DNA of 64,000 nt, taken from contig NC_037261.1 of NCBI RefSeq assembly GCF_000002425.4, positions 841,528-905,527 on the forward strand. The letters run 5' to 3'. This DNA is from Physcomitrium patens. Its lineage: Eukaryota; Streptophyta; Bryopsida; Funariales; Funariaceae. How positions within the stretch are numbered: position 1 is the stretch's first letter; each line of letters opens with the position of its first letter. Positions 48,885 through 62,718 of this stretch are shown one piece after another. The position numbers and the translations under genes were made by a program. The notes under the pieces are model-generated. The model ran no database searches, was not told the origin of the DNA, and was given only the letters and a program-made list of their open reading frames with translations.

Positions 48885-51800
48885 GGACCGTGCGGCTGGA
48901 ATCTTGTACAACTTCTAATGAAGGTCCTATCTTCTCCTCAGAACCATCTCCTTGTTTTATAATAGATGTGCGTTTAGGACCTAATAATTACAAAGCCTCT
49001 GCCTTGATAGATTGAGGAGCCTCAGCTTGTTTTTTAGATGAAGAATTTGCTAGATGTCATAGAATATCATTAATACAAAAAACTAAACCTGTACACATAG
49101 AAGTCATAGATGGTCGTCCGTTGTCTTCTGGAGATGTAACTCACGAAACACTTCCTATAGATGTAGTAATAAATGGTCATAGTAGTTGCGTAATTTTTAA
49201 TATAATTAGATCTCCCTCTAATCTAGTAATTTTAGGCTTATCATGGTTAGAAAAGTATAATCCTCGAATAGATTGGATTTCTCGTAAACTTGATTTTCCT
49301 CGGAGCATTAGTAACAGTTCTATTAATCAAGTAAAAAACCATGAGTCTAGTATAGTAAAACCCGCACTTATAGGTGCAAAAGCATTTATACACGCAGCAA
49401 AAGAAAGATCAACTTTTGCTATTTATGCTGCACCTATTTCTGAAAGCGTAAAGACTTCAAGTGGCATTCCAAGTCAATATCAGGATTATCAAGACGTTTT
49501 TGAGAAAAAGAATGCAGATATTCTTCCTGAGCATCGCCCATACGATTGTTCAATCGATCTCAAGGAAGGAACTCAGCCACCATTGGACCAATTTACAGTT
49601 TATCGCAAGATGAGTTGGCTGAACTCAAGACATATATTGACGAGAATTTAGCGAAGAATTTCATACGCCATTCAAAATCTCCAGCAGGAGCTCCAATTTT
49701 ATTCGTAAAGAAAAAAGATGGATCTTTACGAATGTGTGTTGACTATCGAGGACTCAACAAGATCACAATCAAGAACAGGTATCCATTACCTTTGATATCA
49801 GGACTCCTTGACCAGTTAAATCAAGCTAAGATCTATACAAAAATAGATCTAAGAGGAGCATATAATCTAGTACGGATCAAAGAAGGAGATGAATGGAAGA
49901 CTGCGTTTCGAACCAGGTACGGACACTTTGAATACAATGTCATGCCTTTTGGACTCACGAATGCACCAGCTGCTTTTCAACATCTCATGAATGATGTATT
50001 TCGTGAATTCTTAGACAATTTTGTCGTCTGCTACCTAGACGATATCCTGATTTATTCTAAGAATGTTGAAGAACATGAAATACATGTTCGTCAAGTATTA
50101 CAAAAACTTAGAGATGCAGGATTGTACGCCAAGATAGAAAAGTGTGTATTTCACACTACTCAAGTTGACTTTTTAAGATACATCATTTCAAATGATGGTC
50201 TTATGATGGATTCTAAGAAAGTCCAAACAATCATGGATTGGAAGATTCCAAAGACTGTAAGAGATGTCCAATGTTTCTTGGGATTTGCCAATTACTATCG
50301 GATCTTCATCGAAGACTTCTCACGAGTTGCAGCTCCACTTACACGCTTGACTAGTAAAGATAAATTCCAATGGAATCAAGAAGCGGAAGCAGCATTTGAA
50401 GCCTTGAAGACATCGTTTGTCTCTGCACCAGTCTTATATCGTGTTGACTTTTCCAAGGTATTTTTTATGGAAACAGACGCATCGGATTTTGCCTTGGGTG
50501 CAGTTTTATCACAAATGGGAACAGATGACAAACTTCATCCGATAGCTTTTCATTCAAGAAAATTCTCAGCAGCCGAGATCAATCATGAGATCCACGATAA
50601 AGAACTTCTTGCAATCGTGGATTCTTTTCAAGAATGGCGTCATTATCTAGAAGGTGCTTCTAGTCCAGTCATTGTGTATACAGATCACAAGAACCTCGAG
50701 TATTTCATGTCAACACGCGTGTTGAATCGTCGTCAAGCTCGTTGGAGTATGTCTTTGTAAAGATTCGACTTCATTATCACTTATCGGCCAGGAAAACAAC
50801 AAGGTTTGTCCGATGCCCTGTCTAGACGTTCTTATTTTGCACCAAAAGAAGGAGATGCAGCTTTTGAGCAACAAAGAACGGTCCTCTTGAAACCGGAGCA
50901 ATTTCATCTCCGAGCAGTGAAATCAACACTGACTGTTGATTCAACTTTTCTCAAGCAAATCCAGTCCAGTATGTCCTCAGACCCTCTTGTTCATGATATC
51001 GAGAATAATTCTTCCAAGTCTCATGATTCTTCTAAGTTTGAGTTCAAGAATAATCTATTATATTTTGAAGGACGCCTATATGTTCCAGAAGGAAAAGCAC
51101 GTTTGCGTGTTCTTCAAGCACGTCATGACTTTCCAGCAGCAGGTCACTTTGGATATAATAAGACTCTGGAACTCATATCAAGAGATTTTTGGTGGCCACA
51201 AATGTGGAAGTCAGTCAAAGACTTTGTACAATCATGTGATATTTGTTCAAGATCAAAAATTCCTCGACATCGACCTTACGGACTTCTTCAGCCATTACCT
51301 ATACCAGAACAACCATGGTCTTCTGTTTCTATGGATTTCATCACAGATCTTCCAAACTCAAGATCTTATGATTCTATATTTGTGATAGTAGATCGTTTCA
51401 CCAAGATGGCACATTTTATGCCATGTACAAAATCTATCACAGGTGAAGAAACAGCTAAGCTTTTCATTGATAATATCTATCGCTATCATGGATTACCTAA
51501 AGATATCATATCGGATAGGGGAACTCAATTTGTGTCGAGATTCTGGAGGACTCTTTTCAAGATTTTAAAAGTGGACATAAAGCTATCTTCAGCTTTCCAT
51601 CCTCAAACTGATGGACAAACAGAGCGCGTAAACCAAGTCTTGGAACAGTATTTAAGGTGTACCATCAACTACCAACAAGATGATTGGACAATCCTTCTGC
51701 CATTGGCAGAGTTTGCTTATAATAATACAGTACATTCTTCCACGCAACAAACACCTTTCTTTGCCAATTATGGCTATCATCCACGACTTGATACTTTTGA

Positions 51801-52377
51801 TTTTTCAAAAGTTGATAATCCTGCAGCAGAAGACATGGCAAATCGGTTGTCAGAGTTACATGCAATAATGAAGGCGCAGTTGAAGAAAGCTCAAGAACGA
51901 CAAAAGATAAATGCAGATGTATATCGTAAAGAGCAACCACAACTCAACGTGGGTGATAAGGTATGGCTACTTCGTCGCAATATCAAGACCACTCGACCTT
52001 GTGACAAATTGGACTATCGTAGGCTTGGCCCCTTTTCTGTTTCTGAATAGATCAACCCAGTTGCATATCGGTTACATCTACCGGAGTCAATGAAGATCCA
52101 TCCTGTATTCCACGTGTCTCTTCTTGAACCATATAAGACAGTGGATATGCAAGGAAGAAGACAAATGCCACCGCCTCCTATAGAAGTAGATAATAATGAA
52201 GAATTTGAGGTGGAAGAGATATTAGACTCAAGGCGGCGCCGAAATAAGCTGGAATATCTTGTTCATTGGCGCGGATATGATATTAGTGAGCGCACATGGG
52301 AGCCATCCAGGAATCTAGCAAATGCATCAGCTAAAGTCAAAGTTTTTCATCAACGACATCCATCAAAACCAAGATGA
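48885..52377 (+). pseudogene. pol: Broken pol: protease, RT, RNase H, integrase, chromodomain
   Basis: The protease region runs from about 48950 with ALID then a stop (TGA, 49013-49015) then GAS, so the active-site motif itself is broken. Near 49583 the frame shifts by one base. Reverse transcriptase follows ([39 protein letters not shown]), then RNase H ([15 protein letters not shown]). A TAA lies at 50758-50760 and the frame then continues. Integrase has an HHCC finger (C..C as CDICSRSK) and the DDE triad region (MDFITDLP, SDRGTQF, ERVNQVLEQYL). A TAG lies at 52048-52050. The chromodomain reads VEEILDSRRRRNKLEYLVHW and WEPSRNLANA, ending at about 52377. All domains are otherwise well preserved. 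This copy cannot make a complete Pol without suppression. Confidence 0.92.
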
Positions 52378-52471
52378 AAACCTCTCTTATAAAAGAGACA
52401 AGATTGAGGCAAGATAACATTCAATTTCCTATCCTTGTTTGTAACTTCTTTACATTTGTGACGCTAATTAG

Positions 52472-52804
52472 ATGGAGAGCCAACAACCAGCGGATTCAAC
52501 TCAAGAACCTTCGTTTGCTGACCTGCCGGACGAGACATTACGATTGTCACAACCTTCAAGACGACGCAATCGAGATGAAGATCTTCAAGAACGACATGTT
52601 CTTCCTCGAACAGATGGTGAGATACAACGCGTTTGGTATCACGATTTGGGAAGGGACTCCCGATGTTTGGTGATTTTGCTAGAGGTAGGAACAACTCCTG
52701 ATGGTGTTCCGAATATTCTATTCGAAGGAAGTTATGAAGGCCTCAATAATGATCAAATAATTGGGTGGTCTTCCCGCCCTGGTATGGGACACTACCGATG
52801 GTAG
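52472..52804 (+). CDS. Extra 110-codon frame in the retrotransposon 3' region
   Basis: An ATG-initiated sense frame lies between the chromodomain and the purine tract. It encodes 110 residues, charged and Pro/Ser/Arg-rich at first (DETLRLSQPSRRRNRDEDLQ), then more ordered text (RCLVILLEVGTTPDGVPN). I recognise no family, and it lacks a signal peptide or membrane segment, so it is not envelope-like. The same DNA region is present in both decayed copies at the right edge, so it is a regular part of the family. It could be untranslated sequence that happens to be open. Confidence 0.4.
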   Translation: MESQQPADSTQEPSFADLPDETLRLSQPSRRRNRDEDLQERHVLPRTDGEIQRVWYHDLGRDSRCLVILLEVGTTPDGVPNILFEGSYEGLNNDQIIGWSSRPGMGHYRW

Positions 52805-52921
52805 AGAGGCCCTATCAATCATCTTCGAAGAGAACAGAGATCAGAGTATGTGGCGAATATAATTCGTCGCATCATAGATTTCCTCAACATATGATGACCG
52901 CTCCTCGTGGAACTCGTCTCT

Positions 52922-52932
52922 AGAAGGGGGGG
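52922..52932 (+). other. Polypurine tract
   Basis: AGAAGGGGGGG, then TAA, then the 3' LTR at 52936. This is the usual place for plus-strand priming. Confidence 0.8.
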
Positions 52933-52935
52933 TAA

Positions 52936-53488
52936 TGTCACGGCCATAATCATATAAGCTAATAATTACATATAGAAATAGGTAGAAGTAAGTAAAAGTA
53001 GATAAAAGTAAGTTAATTGTATAATATTTAATATAGAAGCTTCCTAGAAACTTCCTAGACGCTGCTTTGACTTCATAGGTGTCTTTAATTGACTTTTTGG
53101 ATTAGAAACGTGGTCAACAAGTTGGCCATGTGCCACACATGTTGTTAGCTTGAAGATCAAGCTAACTATGTGGCCCACACGTAGGAAAACTTGCCTTGTA
53201 AGTCAAGGCATGTGTCCTACAAAGTCAACACATATTGGAGGTCCTATAGAACGTCGCCACGTAGCCCCTAGTTAGATAGTATATATAGAGACAAGAGTGA
53301 AGGCTTCTTCACTCTTGTCAACTCCTTTCTTGCTTCTAGTCTAGTTTCAAGGGTCTCTAGTTTTCTTGTATTTTGGCAATAGCCATTCCAGTTTCTTTCT
53401 TAATATACATATTTCTATTTTATCCTATTTCTTTTTTGAGAAAAGTCTCACTTACTCTTTAGCTTTCATCGAGTTCTTGTCCTTGACA
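52936..53488 (+). repeat. 3' LTR
   Basis: 553 bp with no difference from the 5' LTR by eye; it is followed at once by TCATG, the second copy of the target duplication. Confidence 0.97.
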
Positions 53489-54084
53489 TCATGTTTAAAG
53501 AACTACAACTTGATTTTACAAAAAAAAAAAAAAAAAAAAAAAAAAACACTACATCAACAAAACAAAATAAATTATAGAAGATTTATACACCAAGTTTGTC
53601 GCATTACTAATCTTAGATTCACAAATTATTTAACCCTAACAAAGAAAAGCCCTTTTAAAAAACATCTGACCTACAAACAGCAATGACACCATAATGACAT
53701 CCAAGAGGGAAAAAAGAATTCTGGAAATTTAAAAATAAAATCCAGTCAAAAGTTCTATCCGAAAGGAAAAGTTAAAAACGAATCTCGCCACGTCACCAAA
53801 AGATCCCGCCATAACTTTTCGCGCCACGGTGGAGCGCGTGACGTCAGCCCTAAGCGGCGTTTTCTCGTTTGTGGGTCAATCTCTCGCAGCACGGGACCAG
53901 CTTCGCTTGCACCCAGCGAGTGATCAGCTGCTGCTCTCACTCTGTCCCCGCTCATTGGCGAATTGCACAATCTCTCTTCCCCTCCCCCTCCCGTCCCGCA
54001 TACCGTTCTTCTTCTCGTTCCAGTTTGCGAGCTGTGAGGTGGAGAGTCGAGAGAGAGCCTGAAGGTGGAGTAGCAGCAGCAGCC
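53489..54084. other. Spacer and PRMT10 promoter and leader
   Basis: It starts with the TCATG target duplication and an A-run (53519-53546), then AT-rich DNA to about 53760, then a GC-richer block with CT-rich runs (53960-54020) just before the ATG at 54085. The transposon insertion thus lies about 0.6 kb upstream of a gene. Confidence 0.55.
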
Positions 54085-56900
<2,816 letters not shown>

Positions 56901-57296
56901 GTGAAATATACACTTGAATTAGTCCTATGTTTATGAATATGGAATCGGATACCCAACATTTTTACGAATGTTATTGCCACAGCATGCCGTGAGTTGGGGC
57001 TCCGGTATCAAGTTGATTGAATGAGGTTCTACCCTTTTGTGCAACCTCTCGCTTATTTTTCGATACAAGGGCGTCTGGGACAGCATTTTCATGGAGAACC
57101 AGAATCTCCATAATTTAAAGCGTCAAATGGATTCAATTTTTTTGCCCTTATAACTTCAAGGATTATCGTCCCATGGTACTTTCAAATTAATTCATGCAAG
57201 TCTTTTTGAAAACTCGATTTTTTTTTTTAATACAAGATAGGATCAAACAGCCTGCGGGTCTGCGCAGATAAACATGCATTGTTATTAATGTTCATA

Positions 57297-57334
<38 letters not shown>

Positions 57335-57740
57335 GCTAGCCAGCGATTGTGAAGTCCATTTACAGTGGAATTGACTAGATTTGTTAATTCAAATAAGATA
57401 TGTACATATATATATATATATATATATATCATTTAGACCGTATTTATTAACACCTATTATCAATTTACAATTCTTGATGGTGTTAGAGGACCATTGCCCT
57501 GATTAGTATATTTTGGAATCATATTTCTGATGGTATTTATGACGCTTGAGCAACTTGGAGACTTGATATGGCAGTCCACCAGAGAATGCTTCCAAGCTAT
57601 GCCTCCACCTTGCGTCGGAAGGTTGGGACAATTTTACAAGCACAGCTGCTCAGAATAAAGTTCTTTTTCGGGGGAAGACGCAGGGAATCTATATTCACAA
57701 AGTAATAAAGGTGCTTTGGAGGACTGCTCTTGACGTCTGC
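56901..57740. other. PRMT10 3' region with microsatellites
   Basis: Probable 3' untranslated region, then AT-rich spacer with TA arrays at about 57302-57332 and 57407-57429. No gene is seen before the tRNA. Confidence 0.6.
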
Positions 57741-57812
57741 ATCAGAGTGGCGCAGCGGAAGCGTGGTGGGCCCATAACCCACAGGTCCGAGGATCGAAAC
57801 CTCGCTCTGATA
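57741..57812 (+). tRNA. trnM: Initiator tRNA-Met (CAT)
   Basis: 72 nt. The acceptor stem ATCAGAG pairs with CTCTGAT and the discriminator base is A. The anticodon loop is CCCATAA with anticodon CAT at 57773-57775, on a GTGGG/CCCAC stem with the run of G-C pairs typical of initiators. The T-loop is ATCGAAA rather than TTCGA, also an initiator trait. No intron. Internal A and B boxes are present. The T-stem is CGAGG/CCTCG; the usual plant initiator has a C-G pair where this copy has G-C, so pairing is kept. Confidence 0.95.
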
Positions 57813-60558
57813 ATACAGAGAACAAGGCTTCCGAAGCTGAATACTTTTTGTCTCCCACTTGCCAAGTGTCACTGGTGCTTGCTAGGTGTGCTCCTGCTGA
57901 TCGTCCCCTCAATTCTACACAGACTCAACCCTTTTCAATTCCGGCCATAGCAGAACAGGTGCTGGATGAACAGAAAATTCAAATGACTACTTGTACCAAT
58001 ACATTTTAATAGACCCTTCACCCTATCTGATTGTGCACAAGCAATTTTGTTTGTTTGAACCACAAATCCTCAACCCTACACAGGACTTCCAACAATTGGT
58101 TACCAATAGTTGTTCACAAAATCTAAGACAAATACCCAACATCTACATCTATGGACACACATGGATAATGGATGGATGATGTTGAAAGGTCAAAGTATGA
58201 GCTAGATAATTGTTTAGCAAAATTGAGCAATTCCAACCATTACATGCAATCATGTGAGATTTGGGCCCAACCACTAATTGATATTTTATCAACAAATGTA
58301 ATAGTTTAGAAGCAACGGTAGACCAAGGTGGCAAGTATCTTTGAAAGAGAGAAAGGTGGACTACTTGAATTGCATGCAAATTGCATGCAAAGTATCTTGC
58401 TTACCATAGTATTTTCTTGTTCGATATATGTAATTGAGTATAGGTGCCACATTTTGCTTCTTCTTATATATAAGGACCTATACTAGGAGAGAAGTGAGGA
58501 ATCAAACAAAAAAACTTGAGTCACCAATTCATAAAAAATTAGGTAGGCATCACCAACAAAGAATGTTAGACAAATAGTTTACATTTCTATAAATATGGTT
58601 TTCAATTTCATCTAAAAAAACATCTAAGATGAAAAAAAGTATGTTGAGATAATATTTTTATAAATAAAGATTTATTCTAAAAACACTAGGTAATGTAAAA
58701 ATATACTGATGGAATGTAGCAAATTAGTTATAAGATGAAATTTACACCCTTGTCTTTGTTGATTGAAAATACTTTTTAATTTATAAATATAACTCTATAA
58801 ATAGATCCATATAAATCTTTGCTATTATTGCTAACGTAATATCTTTTTGTAAGAAGTACAACATTTAGAAAAATCTCAATATTTCTAATAAAAGCCAAAA
58901 TATAAGAATACTATAAAGACAAAAGATGATATATCTATCAAGTTAGATTACACTTGCCATTTTTTTTTGGATGAAGTGCTATTTTTTTCCTACTATCGCC
59001 AAGGTGGCATACCAAAAAATAACATATTAATTGAAAGAAAGTAATTTTTGATAATAAATATTGAACTTATTTTAAGGTGAGATTTACAAAATAAATATTA
59101 AAAGAATACAAAAAATTTGTAATAATTTTATATTCAATAGGTTATTTTATTTATTTATTATTTTTTAATATTCATAAGATCTATATGCCAATTATTCCGA
59201 AGAACATAGACTATCAAGATTACTAAGGAATTGATGTATATAAGAAAATAAATTCTATCATTATAGTATATTTTAAAAATCCCTTTAACACATCAATACC
59301 ATAGATATTATTACATAGGATAAATTACTATTATAGTCTTATAATAATATATTGAAGAGATTAGAACGTTTTGAAGATATTTTAATAAAAAAATGATTTT
59401 GAAGTTTAGAATGTAGATGATAGGTAAGTAGAATATTCCATAGATTAAATTGGGCACTGTAGCTCACATTGGATCTTTTCATAATAATCTAACAATAAGC
59501 AATTTTAAGAGAATCTAAATGAAAGATAAATAGATTAATTAATTTACTAATTAAGTATTAATATTATTAATTGATTTAAAACATAAAAAATCTATAAAAA
59601 AATAGACATTTATAGTAAATAAAAAGACTTAAGCATTGATGATAAAATCTATAGTTTAAACCTCAAAGACATTTGATACTTTGTAAGTCTACTATGACTA
59701 TAAGATCTTGTATAAAGTTGATTAGAAAATATATTTTATGCACAATATATAACTTTAAGTTTAAATTTTAAAAAATATATATTTTTAATATGTTAATTTA
59801 TAAAACAAAAATGAATATAAAAAATTAGATTAAATTTTTTTATATGATGAAATTAATTTTTTTAGAAGAAATATAGTTAAATTTCTTGATGCATTAGAAG
59901 ACATAATTAAAGTGCCTAGGAAGGATCTTAAATAAAAACTTATTACAAGTTAGAAATAAAAGGTGGCAATAATAAGTACTTTATTAATTAATAGCTTCTA
60001 ATATTAGAAGAATAAAATTTTAAAAACTAATTTTATAACTATTTGTAACTAATATCATAAATATCATATATTATTTTATTTTTTTTATAATTTTTAATAC
60101 AATTTTATCTAATGAAGAAAATAACTATTTAATTCTATAATTTTATAATATTATTATAAAAAAAATTATAATATTTTTTATTTCTAATATAAAGAACTAA
60201 TAATATAATAATTTTATATTAAAAATATTATTAGAATATTGAATCTATTAATTATTAAAAAATACTTATAATAACCAAAAAAAGGTTGGTTCTTTTTAAA
60301 TCTGAAATTTCTTTTAATAATACTAAAAAAATCACCACCTTAAATTTTAACTTCTTCAAGTTTTGATCAGTTTTTTTATTTTTTAAAAAATAATTAAGAC
60401 TCTAAATTTTATTAAGCCTATCAAAACTTTATTTTTATGATTTTTTATTTAAAATAATTCTTATAACTTATAATATTATTTGGTATGCAAAAAACAAATT
60501 CAGATGGTATATCTATGACAACTTATATAATGCAAATTAAATTGAATCAAATGCAAGT
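57813..60558. other. AT-rich spacer with a promoter-like block
   Basis: 58371-58389 holds two TGCATGCA palindromes and 58465-58474 a TATATATAAG box, but no open frame follows. From 58500 to 60558 the DNA is extremely AT-rich with many short frames and no domain; it is probably very old transposon sequence. Confidence 0.5.
57845..57849 (+). terminator. Pol III T5 terminator of the tRNA gene
   Basis: A TTTTT run 33 nt downstream of the tRNA 3' end on the coding strand. Confidence 0.6.
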
Positions 60559-61106
60559 ATCAATGATAAGAACTTGATGAAAAACAAATAAATAAGTCAG
60601 ATTTTTTCAAAGAATTATAACAAAATATAAATAAAAAATACTTTTTTTAAGAAGAAACTGGAATGGCTATTGCCAAAAGACAAGCAAACTAGAGACTTCT
60701 TGAAACTAAACTAGAAGTAAGAAAAAGAATGGATAAGAATGAAAAAGGCTCCACTCTTGCCTTTATATATACTATCTACTTAGGAACTACATGGTGACGT
60801 CCTATAGGACCTCCAAAATGTATTGACTTTGCACACCATGTATCCTAACTTGTAAGACAAGTTTTCTATATGGGTGCCACATAGTTAGTTTGTTCCATAG
60901 GCTATTAATCTATATGATATGTGGTTAATTTATTGACCAAGTTTCTAACCTAACAATCAACTACAAATACATATAAAGTCAAAGCAGAGTCTATAAACAT
61001 TTTAGGAAGATTTTTAAAAAGATAATATAAAATTAATCTATTTTTACCTACTTCTATCTATTTATATTATTTAAATAATAATTATAATAAAAATATGTTT
61101 GTGATA
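60559..61106 (-). repeat. Decayed inverted LTR, copy A
   Basis: About 548 bp aligns with the reverse complement of the intact LTR from end to end: TATCAATGATAAG at the left matches TGTCAAGGACAAG, and TTGTGATA at the right matches CCGTGACA. Differences are mostly C-to-T and G-to-A. Confidence 0.85.
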
Positions 61107-62191
61107 TTTTTTTTCTTTTTAGAAACAATTTCCATGAGGAACAGTGATCACATGTTGATGAAGTCTAAAATGCAACAAATTATATTTACCACATGAATTA
61201 ATCTTTGTTCCTTTTGAAGATAGTTGATAGGTTCTCTCAACCATTGATAATGTCTCATTCCATGGCAACAAGACTACCTTGTTATTTGATCATTGTTGAG
61301 ACTTTCATAACTTCTTTCAAATAAAACATTTGTAACACCATCAAGAGTTGTTCTTACCTCTAATAAAATCACTAAACATTGATACTCTCTTCTCAAATTG
61401 TGATATTAAATAGGTTATATCTCGCCATTTATTTGAAGAAGAACATGTCGCTCTTAAAGGTCTTTGTTCCTATTACCTCATCTTGAAGGTTGTAATAATC
61501 ACAATGTCTCGTCCAATAAGATAGCAAATGATGGCTCTTAAGTTGGATCTATTGGCTAATGATTCTCCATCTCTTTAATGCTACAATTAAACAAAAATTA
61601 CAAATAAAGATAGAAGGTAGAATGTAATCTTTCTTAAATTTTGTTTCTTTTATAACAAAGAATTGCTATCCTTCATCTTGGTTTTGATGAATGTTATTGA
61701 TGAAAAGCTTTGACCTTCTCTATTATATTTGTGAGATTTTTTTTTTGGCTTCTATATATATTTATTAATATTATATCTATGCCAATAAATAAGATATTTT
61801 AACCTAAAACAGTGCCATCTCAAGTCTAAGACTTCTTCAACCTTAAATTTTTGATTATATTCTACTTATAAAAGAGGCGATGGTATTTTTTTTCTTTTGA
61901 AGATATTCATTATCTTGTATGGCTCCAAAAGAAATATGGGATAGATTTTCATAGACTCCAGTAGATATAATCAATAAGTGACTAAATTGACTTATTTACA
62001 AATAAAATATGGTTCAATTTTATGTTAATCCAACTTATCACAAGGACAAATAGTTTTAATATTATAACAAAGTAACCATACTTTATCACTAACGTGAAAA
62101 TGAGGTTGTTACATGCAATAGATATCTACATTATTCTTTAATTGTTTTTGAATTTTTTTTAGTCATATCTTCATTGTTGTATATAGCTCAA
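61107..62191 (-). mobile_element. Decayed 3' internal part of copy A
   Basis: It matches the reverse complement of about 51860-52935 of the intact element: purine-tract flank, extra frame, chromodomain and end of integrase. All frames are destroyed. It stops abruptly at the LTR of copy B, inside the integrase region. Confidence 0.8.
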
Positions 62192-62718
62192 TGTCAAGGA
62201 CATAAACTTCAAAGAACTAAAATGTCAATACACTCATGTGCCACTTAAAAAGAGTAAAAAGTCATTCAAAGATTATATAGTATTAAAATAGAATGACTAT
62301 CACCAAAGATAAGAAGACTAAGAAGTTTTGAACTAGACTAAATACTAAAAAGGCATTGACAAGAGTGAAATAGGCTTCATTCTTGCCTCCCTATATACTC
62401 TTAACTAAGAGCCATGTGGCAATGTCATGTAGAACCTCCAAAATGTGTTGACTTTGCAAGGTACATATCTTAACTTGCAATATAATTTTTCTATATGTGT
62501 GCCATATAATTAGCTTGTTCTACAAGCTACCAACACGTGATTAATTAATTGACCAAGTTTCTAACTACCAATCAACTATAAACATGTGTAAATTCAAAGT
62601 AACATCTATAAAGTTTTTAAGAAGTTTTTTTAGAAAATAATATGAAATATATCTATTTTTACCTATTTTTATTTAATTACATAGATAAATATTAAGATAA
62701 ATATATATGTCCTTCAAA
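62192..62718 (-). repeat. Decayed inverted LTR, copy B
   Basis: It starts with TGTCAAGGACATAAAC, matching the reverse complement of the LTR end, and runs to about 62718. The right border is approximate. Confidence 0.8.

Larger units (their letters stand above)
47112..53488 (+). mobile_element. Ty3/gypsy chromovirus LTR retrotransposon, 6377 bp
   Basis: A full-length element with two 553-bp LTRs (47112-47664 and 52936-53488) that show no difference by eye. They start TGTCA and end TGACA. A 5-bp target duplication TCATG flanks both sides (47107-47111 and 53489-53493). Inside, in order, are a Gag with one zinc knuckle, then protease, reverse transcriptase, RNase H, an integrase with HHCC and DDE motifs and a C-terminal chromodomain, an extra small frame, and a purine tract. 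Protease-reverse transcriptase-integrase order plus the chromodomain define a chromovirus. pol is broken by three stops and one frameshift. No tRNA-type primer site is seen; the primer site looks self-complementary to the LTR. Identical LTRs mean a very recent insertion. Confidence 0.97.

Noticed and set aside
52464-52694. Antisense frame in the retrotransposon with a look-alike at 62943-63191
   Set aside because: The resemblance follows from DNA homology between the intact and the inverted decayed copy, so it is not independent evidence of coding.
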